A DNA stretch of 64,000 nucleotides from JANXSD01 sp038206385 (GCA_038206385.1 JBBRAW010000006.1:1-64000); one strand, 5' to 3'; positions 44,753-54,179 are shown, numbered from the stretch's first letter. Notes: generated from the sequence alone by a model not told the origin. Program-made: numbers and translations.

Positions 44753-45863
44753 AAACGTCTACTAATTTTTTTGCAATACTTAACCAATTAAACTCATCCT
44801 CCACCATCTTAAGTGCCGAATTTCCCATTAGCAGATGTTCGCCCTTCTCAAACGATTGATCGAAATTTAATAATGCATGTGCAATTGTATTCGAATCATT
44901 TTTTTTCAGATGTATTCCGCATTTACGTTTTTCAACAAGTTCTCCAACATTTGTTGCAGTACTTACTAAAAGTGGACGTTTTAATGCTGCCGCTTCTAAT
45001 ACTGCTGTTGGTGATCCTTCTGAACGTGATGTATGACAAAATAAATCCATATTTGCAATTCGATTTAATTTATCTTTTCCATAACGAGCGCCCATAAAAG
45101 TTACATGATCCGATAAGTTTAACGTTTTCACTTGCTCTTCTAAAATAGGACGATCAGGTCCATCGCCTATCAACCATAATTCCCCCTTCCCACCCTTTTT
45201 GTGGTACGCAGCAAAACCATCAATTAATAAATCCAGTCCTTTGTAATAAATATCTAATCGACCACAGAAACCAATTACAGGCGTATGTTTACGATGCATC
45301 TTATGGTATTCAAAATTTAGCTCTTCAAAATTTTGACCGTTAGGAATAATAACTTTATTGTTAAGTGTTACAATTTTCGCGATGTGTTCATATTCACTCT
45401 GTCCTAAAAATTGAACTTTTTTTGCTTCACGCAGAATTGTTTTTTCATAACGTTGAATATATAATCTCTTTAGCCATTTACTTTTATCTAAAGCAATCGC
45501 ATTGAATGCGCCATGAGGAGTGTAAACATAACTCATCTTCATATCCTTTAAAAATCTTGTGATCTTGTAAAAATCAGCGATGAACGCGCCATGAATATGA
45601 AATACCGTTGATCGAGGCAAACGTGAAACTGAATACAATAATTTAGGATCTAAGTCGCGGTAGAAAGGTTGTGCACGAAATAATTTAGTAGGAAAATCAC
45701 GGGGATAAACTTCTGAAGTCACATTAGATGTTATTCCCCATATTTCAACATCGAGACCTAATTCATGTAAATGTGAAGCATGATTATGTGCAACTTTATT
45801 CACCCCGTTCATGCGATTGGGATTTGCCTTTCCTAAAACTAAATGAATAATTTTTTGCGACAT
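44742..45863 (-). CDS. Glycosyltransferase family 4
   Basis: The 373-residue GT-B enzyme has an N-terminal NRMNGVNKVAHNHASHLHELG region and a C-terminal donor domain (IGFCGRLDIYYKGLDLLIDGF; CHTSRSEGSPTAVLEAAALKRP). It should add one sugar to the repeat unit in the cytoplasm. A 76-base gap with a 9-bp inverted repeat separates it from the flippase gene upstream. Confidence 0.92.
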   Translation of the reverse strand: MSQKIIHLVLGKANPNRMNGVNKVAHNHASHLHELGLDVEIWGITSNVTSEVYPRDFPTKLFRAQPFYRDLDPKLLYSVSRLPRSTVFHIHGAFIADFYKITRFLKDMKMSYVYTPHGAFNAIALDKSKWLKRLYIQRYEKTILREAKKVQFLGQSEYEHIAKIVTLNNKVIIPNGQNFEELNFEYHKMHRKHTPVIGFCGRLDIYYKGLDLLIDGFAAYHKKGGKGELWLIGDGPDRPILEEQVKTLNLSDHVTFMGARYGKDKLNRIANMDLFCHTSRSEGSPTAVLEAAALKRPLLVSTATNVGELVEKRKCGIHLKKNDSNTIAHALLNFDQSFEKGEHLLMGNSALKMVEDEFNWLSIAKKLVDVYAA

Positions 45864-45877
45864 AATACCATTTATAC

Positions 45878-45912
45878 GTAAGATTTATGGATTAGTTTAA
45901 TAAAAATCTTAC
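45878..45912. repeat. 9-bp inverted repeat upstream of a glycosyltransferase gene
   Basis: GTAAGATTT (45878-45886) and AAATCTTAC (45904-45912) are perfectly complementary with a 17-base loop, in the gap between the flippase and glycosyltransferase genes. It could be a weak attenuator or an operator; low G+C makes it a poor terminator. Confidence 0.4.
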
Positions 45913-45939
45913 ATTATAAAATCACAGAAATTGAAAAAG

Positions 45940-47202
45940 TTAAAGATGTTTTAATTCTTTACGAAGACTAAACAAATAAATAAATAAGGTGATAAGTTGA
46001 GTGATCATTAGTCCAGCAACAATTCCATAAATTCCAAATGATTTAATAATTGGATAAGCACACAATACGCTAAAAACAGAACTCGCTATGAACGAAATAA
46101 ATATCAGTCTTGTTTTTTCTAATGTTCTTATGGCATATCTCAGAGGATATCCTAAAAATACGATTACATACAAACCACAAAAACAAACAAGCAGATGACG
46201 GTATTCAATGAAATCATTTCCATAACATGCATGAATAATTTCGCTACTAAAAATAGCAATTAATCCAAGCATTGTTAATGTGATGCATCCCATTTGCAAT
46301 GTAAATTTCCAGAGATAACGAAACATCATATCCTTACCACCAATTCGTTGAAAGTTGGCTGCTCTTGCAGGAATAATATTTTCCATTGCAAGAAACAAAA
46401 CATGTGTAACTCCAACAATATTTTGTGCCATTCGTGTAGCACCTACTGCTTGTGGACCAAGTATTGCTCCAGCGGCAATGATAAATAAGTTTCCAGAAAA
46501 CCATTGCAATAGTGCAGTTGCTGTTAGCCATTTACTAAAATCCCAATGCTCTAAAAAAGTTTCTTTAATGTGTTGCAAATTAAATCGTAGTTCTTTAAGC
46601 GACCATAACGCAACGAGCGATGCGTATAAAAAGAAAACAGCCGTTAATAATAATACAAATTGTGCATCCATTGCTCTAACAAAATGAATACAAAATGCAC
46701 TAACCAATACTCCGCCATAAGCAATTGTATCAATAATTATAGAGATGTGTGGCTTACCAGTTACAAAAAAATATCGTCGAAAGAAATCTTGCAACAAGAA
46801 AGAAAATACTGCTAATGGAAATGCAAGGATTATACTTTCTACTTTCCAAGTCTTTAAAACATAACCCATAAATATTACAGTAATAAAAGACAAGATGCCC
46901 ATCAATGCTGCAAATAATATTTGTTTAATTACTAAGGCTTGTAAATAATTTTCCTGTTGCTCTGGCGATTTTTTTCCACTCAGCGTTTGCATTGGTGCTA
47001 TGATGAAAGGTTGATTAATGCTACTAGCAATTAAAACACCGATCCAAGCAATGCTATAAATACCAAAACCATTTATTCCAAGATATCGTGCTAACACAAT
47101 GCTCGATAAAAAACTAAAGCCACTAACAATAGCTTGATCCGCATAAACCAGTGCTGTACTGTTACGCCTTAAAAGTTTAGGTATTGCAATGGAAATATTC
47201 AT
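45940..47202 (-). CDS. Polysaccharide flippase (Wzx/MATE-like)
   Basis: The 420-residue protein has about twelve membrane helices. Its N-terminal region (VYADQAIVSGFSFLSSIVLARYLGINGFG) is typical of oligosaccharide flippases of the MATE/MVF superfamily. It should move undecaprenyl-linked repeat units to the outer face of the inner membrane, ahead of polymerisation. It lies 6 bases downstream of the wzc-like gene. Confidence 0.9.
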   Translation of the reverse strand: MNISIAIPKLLRRNSTALVYADQAIVSGFSFLSSIVLARYLGINGFGIYSIAWIGVLIASSINQPFIIAPMQTLSGKKSPEQQENYLQALVIKQILFAALMGILSFITVIFMGYVLKTWKVESIILAFPLAVFSFLLQDFFRRYFFVTGKPHISIIIDTIAYGGVLVSAFCIHFVRAMDAQFVLLLTAVFFLYASLVALWSLKELRFNLQHIKETFLEHWDFSKWLTATALLQWFSGNLFIIAAGAILGPQAVGATRMAQNIVGVTHVLFLAMENIIPARAANFQRIGGKDMMFRYLWKFTLQMGCITLTMLGLIAIFSSEIIHACYGNDFIEYRHLLVCFCGLYVIVFLGYPLRYAIRTLEKTRLIFISFIASSVFSVLCAYPIIKSFGIYGIVAGLMITQLITLFIYLFSLRKELKHL

Positions 47203-47208
47203 ATACTT

Positions 47209-49512
47209 TTACCAAACAAATAAATTGGTTAATTGTGGTGTCGTTCTTTTTGATGACGATATTTTAAATTTACTTGGACGAATATATCCTGTATGATTAC
47301 GTTTTTCTTTCATCGCATTTAAAACATAATGAACCTCTTTTAAACGATATTCTTCTTTAATCATTTCAGCGTTTGCGATTAATTCATCACGACCTGTTTC
47401 TGCTCGAACAACATATAAATTTAAATCACTCCATTTCATAAATGGAATTGCATCAGTATATTCACCTACTTCAGGAGTGTCAATAATTACAGCATCATAT
47501 TGATGACGCAATTCATCAATGATTTCTTTTGTGCGATGTGTTGCAACTAAATGTCCTAATGGAGTAGTTTCATTTCCACAAGTGATTAGGTCTAGATTTG
47601 GAATCGATGTAATCTGAATCACATCTTGTAGCGATCGATGTTGAATATACACTTCACTAATTCCTGCCGATCCTCTAACATCAAACAGTTGACCAAGGCA
47701 AGGTTTATAGGTGTTCAAATCAATCATGATAACCTTTTTATCCATCGCAGCTAATGTGCGCGCTAGATTTGTTGCAACAAACGATTTACCTTCCCCCTTA
47801 CGAGTGCTTGTAACCGTAATTACCATCGGTTGATTCGATGATTGATTCATCATGATGCGCGTACTTAATGCAGTGAACGCTTTATAAGCAGGCTCGTCTT
47901 TGCGAAGTTTTTCGATATGCCCAATTACTGGAATACTACTATTTGGTGAAAGATCTTCAGGAGCATTTACAGATGGTTTCATGTAGTGACGTAAATACGC
48001 GATTACAATTCCTATCACTAAACCTAAAAATAATGAAACTCCCCAAACAACATTTGAATGTGGAGAAACTACATCTAACGGTAATGTTGCAACTTCTAAA
48101 ATTTTATTAAACGAAACATTTACTTGACGCGTAATCATCGCTTCTGTTCGTTTCTCAATTAAAAAGTTATAAATTTTTTCATACAAAAAATAATTTCCTG
48201 TCAACTCTTCCAAAGTACTTTCTTTTTCGGGAACTCCTTTAAACGTTGCGCGTTCATCATCAATTGCAACATACAACTCGTCTTGTTTCGTCAATAATTT
48301 ACGACGTGTATTATTTATACTTTCTACAAGAAATGCCTTTTGTTGTACAATCTCAGCATCTACATTTTTTACACGATCATTATCTGCCGTATACTTACGA
48401 AGTAATTCATCGTGCTCACGTAATTTACCGTTGAGATGTGTTACTGCTTCAGTAAATAATGGATCTTGAACAGAACCATATTCAGGACCAGAAAAACGAA
48501 TTTCCTTATTCTTACGCAGATAATCACTCATATTTTCGAGTGAGGCCAACTGCATATTCAAATCTACCTTCTGAATTTCTAACTGTCCTAATGTTTTATA
48601 AGTAGCTTCAGTTGCCTGAGGAATATTTACAATATCATTTTTTATACGATAATTTTTTATTGCATCACGAGCCTGCTCTAATTCAAGGCTAACAATTGAT
48701 AATTGCTGATTAATAAAGTCAACTGTGTTCCCAGCAAGATCTTTTTTTTCTTCAATACTTTGATCAATGTAAGATTGGGCAATTGCATTCACTAATTTAA
48801 CAGCTTTTTCTGCGATTGGATGTGAATAATAAACCTTGATTACGTTCACATCCTTATCAACTGCTTTTACAAGATAATCTTTTGTTAAATATTTATTGGT
48901 AAGTGCTGTGCTTGAGTAAACGGTAAATCTCCACGGAGCCGCTAAATATTGTGTTGTTTTATATTTAATGATTGGGTCATTTTTATGAAGCGTAATGCAA
49001 ACACCACGATCACAAACTTCTTTACCAAATTCACCTTGCTTTTCTATCTCTGTACCAACAACATTGTATGTAATTTTAAATTTATTTCCTGATAAATAAC
49101 GGAATTCATAATCACGTTTGTAGAATGTACTATCTGAAATTTTAAAATCTACTTTGAAGGGTGTATCACCATAAATTTCTTCCGTTTTTAGTTCACCTTC
49201 ATGAAAATATTCTACATAAAAATCTAAACGCTCTAATGCCTTCTGGAAAAAATTCCTAGACTTTAAAACCTCCACTTCTGTTTGAACTTTATTATTGCTT
49301 TTAAAAACATCGAAGTCCCGGTAGAGATTGGAGCTCGCCATTCCTTGTTGTGGATCTTCAATTTTTAAGGTGGCACTTGCCTGATACTCCGGTGTAGCCA
49401 TGTACAAATATCGTGTAGCAACAATGCTCGCGATCATGATACAAATAAGAACCAAATACCAACGTTTTTTCAACGGGTATAAAATGTGTGAGAGACTTCC
49501 TGGTGAGCGCAT
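47209..49512 (-). CDS. Wzc-like polysaccharide co-polymerase with CpsD/CapB-type ATPase
   Basis: The 767-residue inner-membrane protein has a Wzz chain-length domain with two membrane helices (near residues 20-38 and 500-520), a long periplasmic coiled coil, and a cytoplasmic ATPase. Walker A is TSTRKGEGKSFVATNLA and Walker B YDAVIIDTPEVGEYTDA. Walker A' reads VIMIDLNTYKP where active bacterial tyrosine kinases usually have an IDAD-like stretch, and the C-terminal tail has only one Tyr (GYIRPSK) instead of a Tyr cluster. Co-polymerase function is likely; tyrosine-kinase signalling is doubtful. It lies 2 bases after the wza-like gene. Confidence 0.92.
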   Translation of the reverse strand: MRSPGSLSHILYPLKKRWYLVLICIMIASIVATRYLYMATPEYQASATLKIEDPQQGMASSNLYRDFDVFKSNNKVQTEVEVLKSRNFFQKALERLDFYVEYFHEGELKTEEIYGDTPFKVDFKISDSTFYKRDYEFRYLSGNKFKITYNVVGTEIEKQGEFGKEVCDRGVCITLHKNDPIIKYKTTQYLAAPWRFTVYSSTALTNKYLTKDYLVKAVDKDVNVIKVYYSHPIAEKAVKLVNAIAQSYIDQSIEEKKDLAGNTVDFINQQLSIVSLELEQARDAIKNYRIKNDIVNIPQATEATYKTLGQLEIQKVDLNMQLASLENMSDYLRKNKEIRFSGPEYGSVQDPLFTEAVTHLNGKLREHDELLRKYTADNDRVKNVDAEIVQQKAFLVESINNTRRKLLTKQDELYVAIDDERATFKGVPEKESTLEELTGNYFLYEKIYNFLIEKRTEAMITRQVNVSFNKILEVATLPLDVVSPHSNVVWGVSLFLGLVIGIVIAYLRHYMKPSVNAPEDLSPNSSIPVIGHIEKLRKDEPAYKAFTALSTRIMMNQSSNQPMVITVTSTRKGEGKSFVATNLARTLAAMDKKVIMIDLNTYKPCLGQLFDVRGSAGISEVYIQHRSLQDVIQITSIPNLDLITCGNETTPLGHLVATHRTKEIIDELRHQYDAVIIDTPEVGEYTDAIPFMKWSDLNLYVVRAETGRDELIANAEMIKEEYRLKEVHYVLNAMKEKRNHTGYIRPSKFKISSSKRTTPQLTNLFVW

Positions 49513-49514
49513 AA

Positions 49515-50270
49515 TTATTTCTTTGAAACGCTGTACACTAATGCTATTGCTGTAATTAAGCTGGCAAGCGGAATCAGCTTAGCAGAAAATCGATCGAATT
49601 TTTTTCCTCCTGATGGTGGAATGTAAACCACATCATTTGGATAAACTCTTGTATCACTTAAGGAAGTATTTGTCATGTCAACTACAAATGATTCTTTTCC
49701 TCTTATTATTTTAACGCTTGTTGTTTTTGCATAATCTGTAAATCCAGATGCTTTTGCAATAAGATCTATTAATCGAATATTATCGGCGCTATAAATATAA
49801 ATTCCTGCTCGTTGAACTTCACCAATAATTGTTACTTCGTTATTTAAGATTCTTAAATTTATAATTGGATCAACAATAAATTTCCCGTAAGCTTTTTCAA
49901 GAACTTTTTTTGCTTGCGTTAAAGTAAGTCCTTCCAATTTTGTAATCCCGATTTGTGGAAGGTTCACTTCTCCTTTGGAATCAATCATCAGCCACTTACC
50001 CGTTTCTTCTTGTACATTATATATATTATGTACCGATCCAACGCTCAAATCTTCGTGTCCCCAAATGCTAATCGACATTTTATCGTTAGGCTGTAATACC
50101 TTTTCAACAGTTTCATCAACACTGCTAGAGGTAGTTCCTTGCTTTGGTTGATTGTTTGTTGCTGTATGCGAATACAAAACATATTTATTACACGAACTAA
50201 TGATGCACATGCTAAATAGCAGCAATAGCATCGTTCTGATTATGGTTAAAAGTTTCAATGTGGTTAACAT
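49515..50270 (-). CDS. Wza-like polysaccharide export lipoprotein
   Basis: The 251-residue outer-membrane lipoprotein has a lipobox in MCIISSC (Cys27), a poly-export domain (LQPNDKMSISIWGHEDLS; GEVNLPQIGITKLEGLTL) and a SLBB domain (VTIIGEVQRAGIYIYSADN). It ends with a membrane-spanning C-terminal helix (LIPLASLITAIALVYSV). It forms the outer-membrane exit for the polysaccharide. The start at 50270 supplies the basic n-region of the signal peptide; a start at 50231 would lack positive charge. It is the first gene of the leftward operon. Confidence 0.92.
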   Translation of the reverse strand: MLTTLKLLTIIRTMLLLLFSMCIISSCNKYVLYSHTATNNQPKQGTTSSSVDETVEKVLQPNDKMSISIWGHEDLSVGSVHNIYNVQEETGKWLMIDSKGEVNLPQIGITKLEGLTLTQAKKVLEKAYGKFIVDPIINLRILNNEVTIIGEVQRAGIYIYSADNIRLIDLIAKASGFTDYAKTTSVKIIRGKESFVVDMTNTSLSDTRVYPNDVVYIPPSGGKKFDRFSAKLIPLASLITAIALVYSVSKK

Positions 50271-50497
50271 GGTTTGGTTAAAAATGAATTTCGTTTTAAG
50301 ACTTCATCTCTTGCGTAATTAAACTCATTTCAGCTTAAAAAGGTTGCAGTTTTGCTGGAAATATTACAGCATGCTTAAAAAGTAAATTGGAATGAAAAAA
50401 ATGGCACCTGTAACTTGTGTTTAACGTGGGTAGGTTTGAAAAGGTTACAAATTTTTCGATGCTTGAATTTACTGGGTTATTATAAGAATTTTTTTCT

Positions 50498-50525
50498 CCC
50501 ACAAAGGCTCAAAGACCACAAAGAT
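50498..50525 (+). repeat. CACAAAG-type repeat, left end of the GxxExxY cassette
   Basis: The sequence opens CCCACAAAGGCTCAAAGACC and goes on with CACAAAG, pointing toward the GxxExxY gene. An inverted counterpart lies beyond the other end of the gene (50943-50965), so the two form terminal inverted repeats. Confidence 0.5.
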
Positions 50526-50908
50526 TATAATAACTGTCCCACTATTTTTCTATGAATACCTTCTTTAATAAGATTAACATTAAAGTTCACAAGTATTGCC
50601 AGCTTCATGTTTGTTAATTTGAGATAAGTCAACACCGTTTTATGATGAACTTTTTCAAGGTGTTCCACCGATTTAATTTCAACTATTAATTTGTTTCCCA
50701 TAATTATATCAGCTCTAAATCCAATATCAAGAACTGTGTCTTCATAATTCGCTACAATACCTTGTTGCCTTGTAAACGCAATACTTCGCTTATCTAATTC
50801 GTAAGCAAAAGCTGCTTCATAAACACTTTCAAGTAAGCCTGGCCCAAGTGTAGTATGTATTTTATAGCAAATATCAACGGCGATAGTAGCCAATTCGTTT
50901 TCTGTCAT
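50525..50908 (-). CDS. GxxExxY-family protein
   Basis: The 127-residue protein has the family motif in TLGPGLLESVYEAAFAYEL and the later VLDIGFRADIIMGNKLIVEIKS, where Asp, Glu and Lys sit as in PD-(D/E)xK nuclease folds. The biochemical role is unknown and nuclease activity is only suggested by the fold. The ATG at 50908 is chosen over one at 50947 because MTENELA is the usual family start. The gene is bracketed by CACAAAG-type repeats in inverted orientation, typical of a mobile or laterally acquired cassette. Confidence 0.85.
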   Translation of the reverse strand: MTENELATIAVDICYKIHTTLGPGLLESVYEAAFAYELDKRSIAFTRQQGIVANYEDTVLDIGFRADIIMGNKLIVEIKSVEHLEKVHHKTVLTYLKLTNMKLAILVNFNVNLIKEGIHRKIVGQLL

Positions 50909-50942
50909 AATTAATTTTAAGTTTACAAATAAAGCAAATAAA

Positions 50943-51180
50943 AACACCTTGTGTCTTTGTGGGATGTATTTTCACATATTCAGCAGATACGTTTTAAAGG
51001 TATTTGACGAATGTCCATTCTGTTCCAAAAAAAAAGAACTTTGTGGACTTTGTGTCTTTGTGAGATGCATTTTTAATTTTGTAGAATATATGTTTTACAA
51101 AGTGTTGATGAACCTGTAATCTGTTCCAAAAAACCTTTGTTGACTTTGTGTCTTTGTGAGATGCGTTTTTAATTTTGTAG
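50943..51180 (-). repeat. Three degenerate ~100-bp direct repeats with CACAAAG cores
   Basis: Copies share TTGTGTCTTTGTG-GATG on the plus strand, beginning at 50949, 51050 and 51146 (spacing 101 and 96 bases). Copies two and three also share TTTTTAATTTTGTAG and the segment CTGTTCCAAAA. On the minus strand these read as CACAAAGACACAAAG. The first copy is the inverted partner of the repeat at 50498-50525. Confidence 0.7.
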
Positions 51181-51248
51181 TATCGCAAAACTTAAAAGAG
51201 ATATGCCAATTAATTAGGCTAAACATACTTTAAAAATTATTTTAAAGT

Positions 51249-51362
51249 CTAACTCAATGGGAACTCTAAAACACTTACAAAAACACCTCGAACAATAAAA
51301 CCGGTTAATTCATCTTCAACTAACTCAATTGGTTTATATTTTATTTTATCTTTAAAAGCGTG
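51249..51362 (-). pseudogene. Possible remnant of a protein-coding 3' end
   Basis: A 37-codon minus-strand frame with no usable start encodes protein-like sequence (IELVEDELTGFIVRGVFVS) and ends in TAG. It lies just downstream of the restriction endonuclease gene, at the edge of the accessory patch, and may be the tail of a gene cut by insertion or deletion. Chance cannot be excluded at this length. Confidence 0.3.
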
Positions 51363-51366
51363 TCAT

Positions 51367-52302
51367 TTATCTTGGTCCCATAAATCTATCTCCATTAAAG
51401 TGAATCATGTGCTCTGGCACATCAGCCAGCCACACTTCAGTTTCCCAAGCAATATTATTGGAGTGTTTTTTGAATTCTGCGAAATCAGGAAATGCTGTTA
51501 CATAAATTTTTCCCGCTTTACAATTTTTTAAAAATTCTTCTAGTTCAATAACTCGTTTTGGTGAAACAGGTCCATGTGATGTAACTGCTTCGATTAAAAA
51601 CAACCAGTTCTTTGTATGATCATAAATGATAACATCTGGTAGTTTGTTGTGTTGATTTACTGGAATGCCCAATTCTTTCAACATTTTTTTGTCAACATAT
51701 AAATCTTTTTTTGCAGTATCGCCCAAATATAAGATCGATCCGCCATTTGCAAAACGTGCTGCAAAATTGTGAACTATGGCTGCTTGAACTTCGTTATGTT
51801 TTCCCGCAGATAATTTTAATGTTTTACCATTACTAAGTTTAACAGGAATTAAAATTTGTTTTCGTTCTTTTTTATATTTTTTTGATAGATCGCCTTCTTC
51901 AGATATAAATTTGCCAACTGCTTTTTTCCACTCTTTTGTTCCAAATGTTTTGATTGCGTCTAATGCGCCTTGTGTTAAAGCGTAGTGAGCATTTGGGCTG
52001 TTTACTGGCAGTTTCGGGTTATCTGGATTATAGTCTGCTATCCTTGCTTGAACAAATTGATGCAACACTTGCCTACGAAAAGTTTCACGAGAATTGGGAG
52101 CATATTCTCTCCCATAAAAATCATACACAAAAGCCATAATCCCTTTCGAAATTTTTTGACTTGTTTTTGTTACTTTATTCCATTTATTACGTGGTTTAAT
52201 TCCTCCCAACGCTAAAAGTGTATATGCAGATGTGTCGTTTTGCTGGGCTATCGGCAGTCCAAGTTCTTTCAAAATCATTTTTGCTTCGTCTAGTTTACTC
52301 AT
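51367..52302 (-). CDS. BsuBI/PstI-family type II restriction endonuclease
   Basis: The 311-residue protein starts SKLDEAKMILKELGLPIAQQND, the family's usual N-terminal winged-helix region. Its C-terminal catalytic domain carries LPDVIIYDHTKNWLFLIEAV with the PD and Glu metal ligands, then TSHGPVSPKR, and ends HFNGDRFMGPR. Family members cut CTGCAG, so that specificity is expected. The ATG at 52302 overlaps the methyltransferase stop by 8 bases. Translational coupling places endonuclease synthesis after methyltransferase, a protective order. Confidence 0.93.
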   Translation of the reverse strand: MSKLDEAKMILKELGLPIAQQNDTSAYTLLALGGIKPRNKWNKVTKTSQKISKGIMAFVYDFYGREYAPNSRETFRRQVLHQFVQARIADYNPDNPKLPVNSPNAHYALTQGALDAIKTFGTKEWKKAVGKFISEEGDLSKKYKKERKQILIPVKLSNGKTLKLSAGKHNEVQAAIVHNFAARFANGGSILYLGDTAKKDLYVDKKMLKELGIPVNQHNKLPDVIIYDHTKNWLFLIEAVTSHGPVSPKRVIELEEFLKNCKAGKIYVTAFPDFAEFKKHSNNIAWETEVWLADVPEHMIHFNGDRFMGPR

Positions 52303-53881
52303 ATAGGCTTGTTGCGAGTTCAAATTGTTCAATTACCTTATTGTTTGCATTTTCTACCGAAAAATCATTTGAAAGAATGATGTTTTTCCCAATTTCTATT
52401 ATTGTTTCAAGTTCAGGCAGTGGGAAATCCCTAAGTTCTGTCGCACTTACATTTACGTTTCCGTTAAATATTCTGAAATAGGAATCGAAGAGAGTGCTAT
52501 TTAGTAAAGCACACAATCCAATAATTTCATTTCTATCCAAATGACCTTTGGGACGATAAATATAATTTACTTTATTCTCAACACCAATGTATTCTGATTT
52601 AATAAAATTACAGAAGTAGGGAGCTGCAATTAATCTACTCTTATCATCTTTACTACTGAAACGCCTTAGTAAAATATAATTTTTGTTTGGAATTAAAATA
52701 GATTTTGATTCATTTTCAATGCTTATATATTGTCCTTTCTCAGGCTTTGGAAGAGGCCATTCCAAAATCATTTGTTTTATATTATGCAGCCAAAATAATG
52801 GAGCAAGAAACACTGTTCCATTTTGGTAGTTGTCTTGAATATATTCTTTGCTTCTAAAACCAACAACAGGACCTGTTGAAATTTGAATATTATATTTATT
52901 TAAATTTCCGTTCCATTTTTTGAAAATATTTAAAATAGATTCTTCAAAATCATTGGTTGGCAAATAAAGGATTTTTTCATTTGAATTTAAATCAATCAAT
53001 ACTTTTTGCTTGAATGTTTTTGTTTGGGGCGTAAGAATGTCTTTTAATCCCTGAGATGATGAAATGATAACATTATGATTGGGATTGTTTTTTTCTTTTC
53101 GTTTTCCATTAATAATTACAGTTTCCTGTAATACCTTGTCTCTATTAAATGTGTCTTTACGGGAAACGAATAAATGCACATTATCGATCTCAATGATTTT
53201 AAAAAAGTATTCGCGAAATAATTTGAAATAACTTCCAGAAGCGAAGCTTCGGGGAGTTATAAAAATAAGTTCTCCATTTTCTTTAAGCAGTCTAGCGGAA
53301 ACAGCCATAAAAATGGCATATATATTCGGATGCCCATTTACAACCCTTTTAGCAGCTATAGAACGCTTGTCGTCTATAGAGAGTTTAAAATAAGGAGGAT
53401 TAGAAATGATTATATCAAACGGCTCTGTTTTTTCTGAAAACATATTTATATTTTCTGAAAGACAGTTGGCATTTTCCAAAACAAAATCATTTGTATTAAG
53501 CAAATAATTAAATTTAATTTTCTTTGATTGCAACCATTCCTTTATATAATCAAGTGATTTTTTTGTTAGCGGAATTAAATTATTGTCCGTTTCATAAACT
53601 ACTAATTCTATAAATTGAATATTTTTATTTGTTGCAAGTCGTTCTATTAAGGCGCAAGTCAAAATTGCTGTTCCACAACCTGGATCAAGAATTCGCAAAA
53701 AAGTATTTGAAGTGTTTGCAAAGGATCCCATTAGTTTGGCAATTTCTACAGGCGTAAAAAATTGTCCGTTTTCTTTTTTGTGTTCCTGATTTACTGTTGA
53801 AGCATAATAAATCCCCAACCTGTCGGCAAAATGACTCGGTAGCTCGTTTGCTAAAGGTTGTATAGAATTATTATTTGCCAT
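52295..53881 (-). CDS. N6-adenine DNA methyltransferase of the BsuBI/PstI system
   Basis: The 528-residue enzyme has SAM motif I RILDPGCGTAILTCALIE, the catalytic motif IV SNPPYFKL, the early NGQFFTPVEIAKLMGSF segment typical of this gamma-type group, and a C-terminal target-recognition domain. It should methylate adenine in the same site the neighbouring endonuclease cuts. The ATG at 53881 (ANNNSIQPLANELPSHFADR) overlaps the controller gene by 11 bases. The gene order controller-methyltransferase-endonuclease is on one message. Confidence 0.93.
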   Translation of the reverse strand: MANNNSIQPLANELPSHFADRLGIYYASTVNQEHKKENGQFFTPVEIAKLMGSFANTSNTFLRILDPGCGTAILTCALIERLATNKNIQFIELVVYETDNNLIPLTKKSLDYIKEWLQSKKIKFNYLLNTNDFVLENANCLSENINMFSEKTEPFDIIISNPPYFKLSIDDKRSIAAKRVVNGHPNIYAIFMAVSARLLKENGELIFITPRSFASGSYFKLFREYFFKIIEIDNVHLFVSRKDTFNRDKVLQETVIINGKRKEKNNPNHNVIISSSQGLKDILTPQTKTFKQKVLIDLNSNEKILYLPTNDFEESILNIFKKWNGNLNKYNIQISTGPVVGFRSKEYIQDNYQNGTVFLAPLFWLHNIKQMILEWPLPKPEKGQYISIENESKSILIPNKNYILLRRFSSKDDKSRLIAAPYFCNFIKSEYIGVENKVNYIYRPKGHLDRNEIIGLCALLNSTLFDSYFRIFNGNVNVSATELRDFPLPELETIIEIGKNIILSNDFSVENANNKVIEQFELATSLYE

Positions 53882-54179
53882 TTTTATTTTTAATAATATA
53901 ATTAATTTTCTTTTCGGCAACTTGCATAGCCTTTAAAGCTACTTCTTCGTCTCTAACTTCATAAACCAATTTGTCACTAAAAAATGATATAAGTAATTCG
54001 TTCTCGTCTTTTCCAAAAAATTTGGCAATCCGTTTTACTTGATCTTTTGTTGGCATTCGTTCGTTGCGTTCGATTTTACTTAACAAGGCTTGGTCAATTT
54101 CAATTACTGCTGCAACTTGTCTAAGTAATAGAGAATTCTGTTCTCTCAATTCTCTAATTATTTCTCCTATGCTTTTCAA
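53871..54179 (-). CDS. XRE-type controller protein of the restriction-modification operon
   Basis: The 102-residue protein starts with a helix-turn-helix of the Cro/C.BclI type (LLLRQVAAVIEIDQALLSKIERN). It is the likely C protein that times expression of the operon. The only start in a suitable place is TTG at 54179, which fits the conserved SIGEIIRELREQ beginning; a weak start could keep its level low. A 13-base palindrome lies 19 bases upstream and may be its binding site. Confidence 0.88.
   Translation of the reverse strand: MKSIGEIIRELREQNSLLLRQVAAVIEIDQALLSKIERNERMPTKDQVKRIAKFFGKDENELLISFFSDKLVYEVRDEEVALKAMQVAEKKINYIIKNKNGK

Noticed and set aside
46334..46687. Overlapping frames on both strands inside the flippase gene
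   Set aside because: They are Ser/Cys/Asn-rich shadows of a clear twelve-helix membrane protein.
50404..50415. TGGCAC on the plus strand in the gap after the wza start
   Set aside because: It points toward the 3' end of the leftward GxxExxY gene and has no rightward gene to control; the surrounding bases do not match the motif.
50943..51180. CRISPR array
   Set aside because: There are only three copies, about 100 bases apart and degenerate, with no uniform repeat or spacer length and no cas genes in the window.
50994..51188. A 64-codon minus-strand frame
   Set aside because: It is simply translation through the CACAAAG-type repeats, which produces duplicated peptide blocks; the repeat explains it fully.
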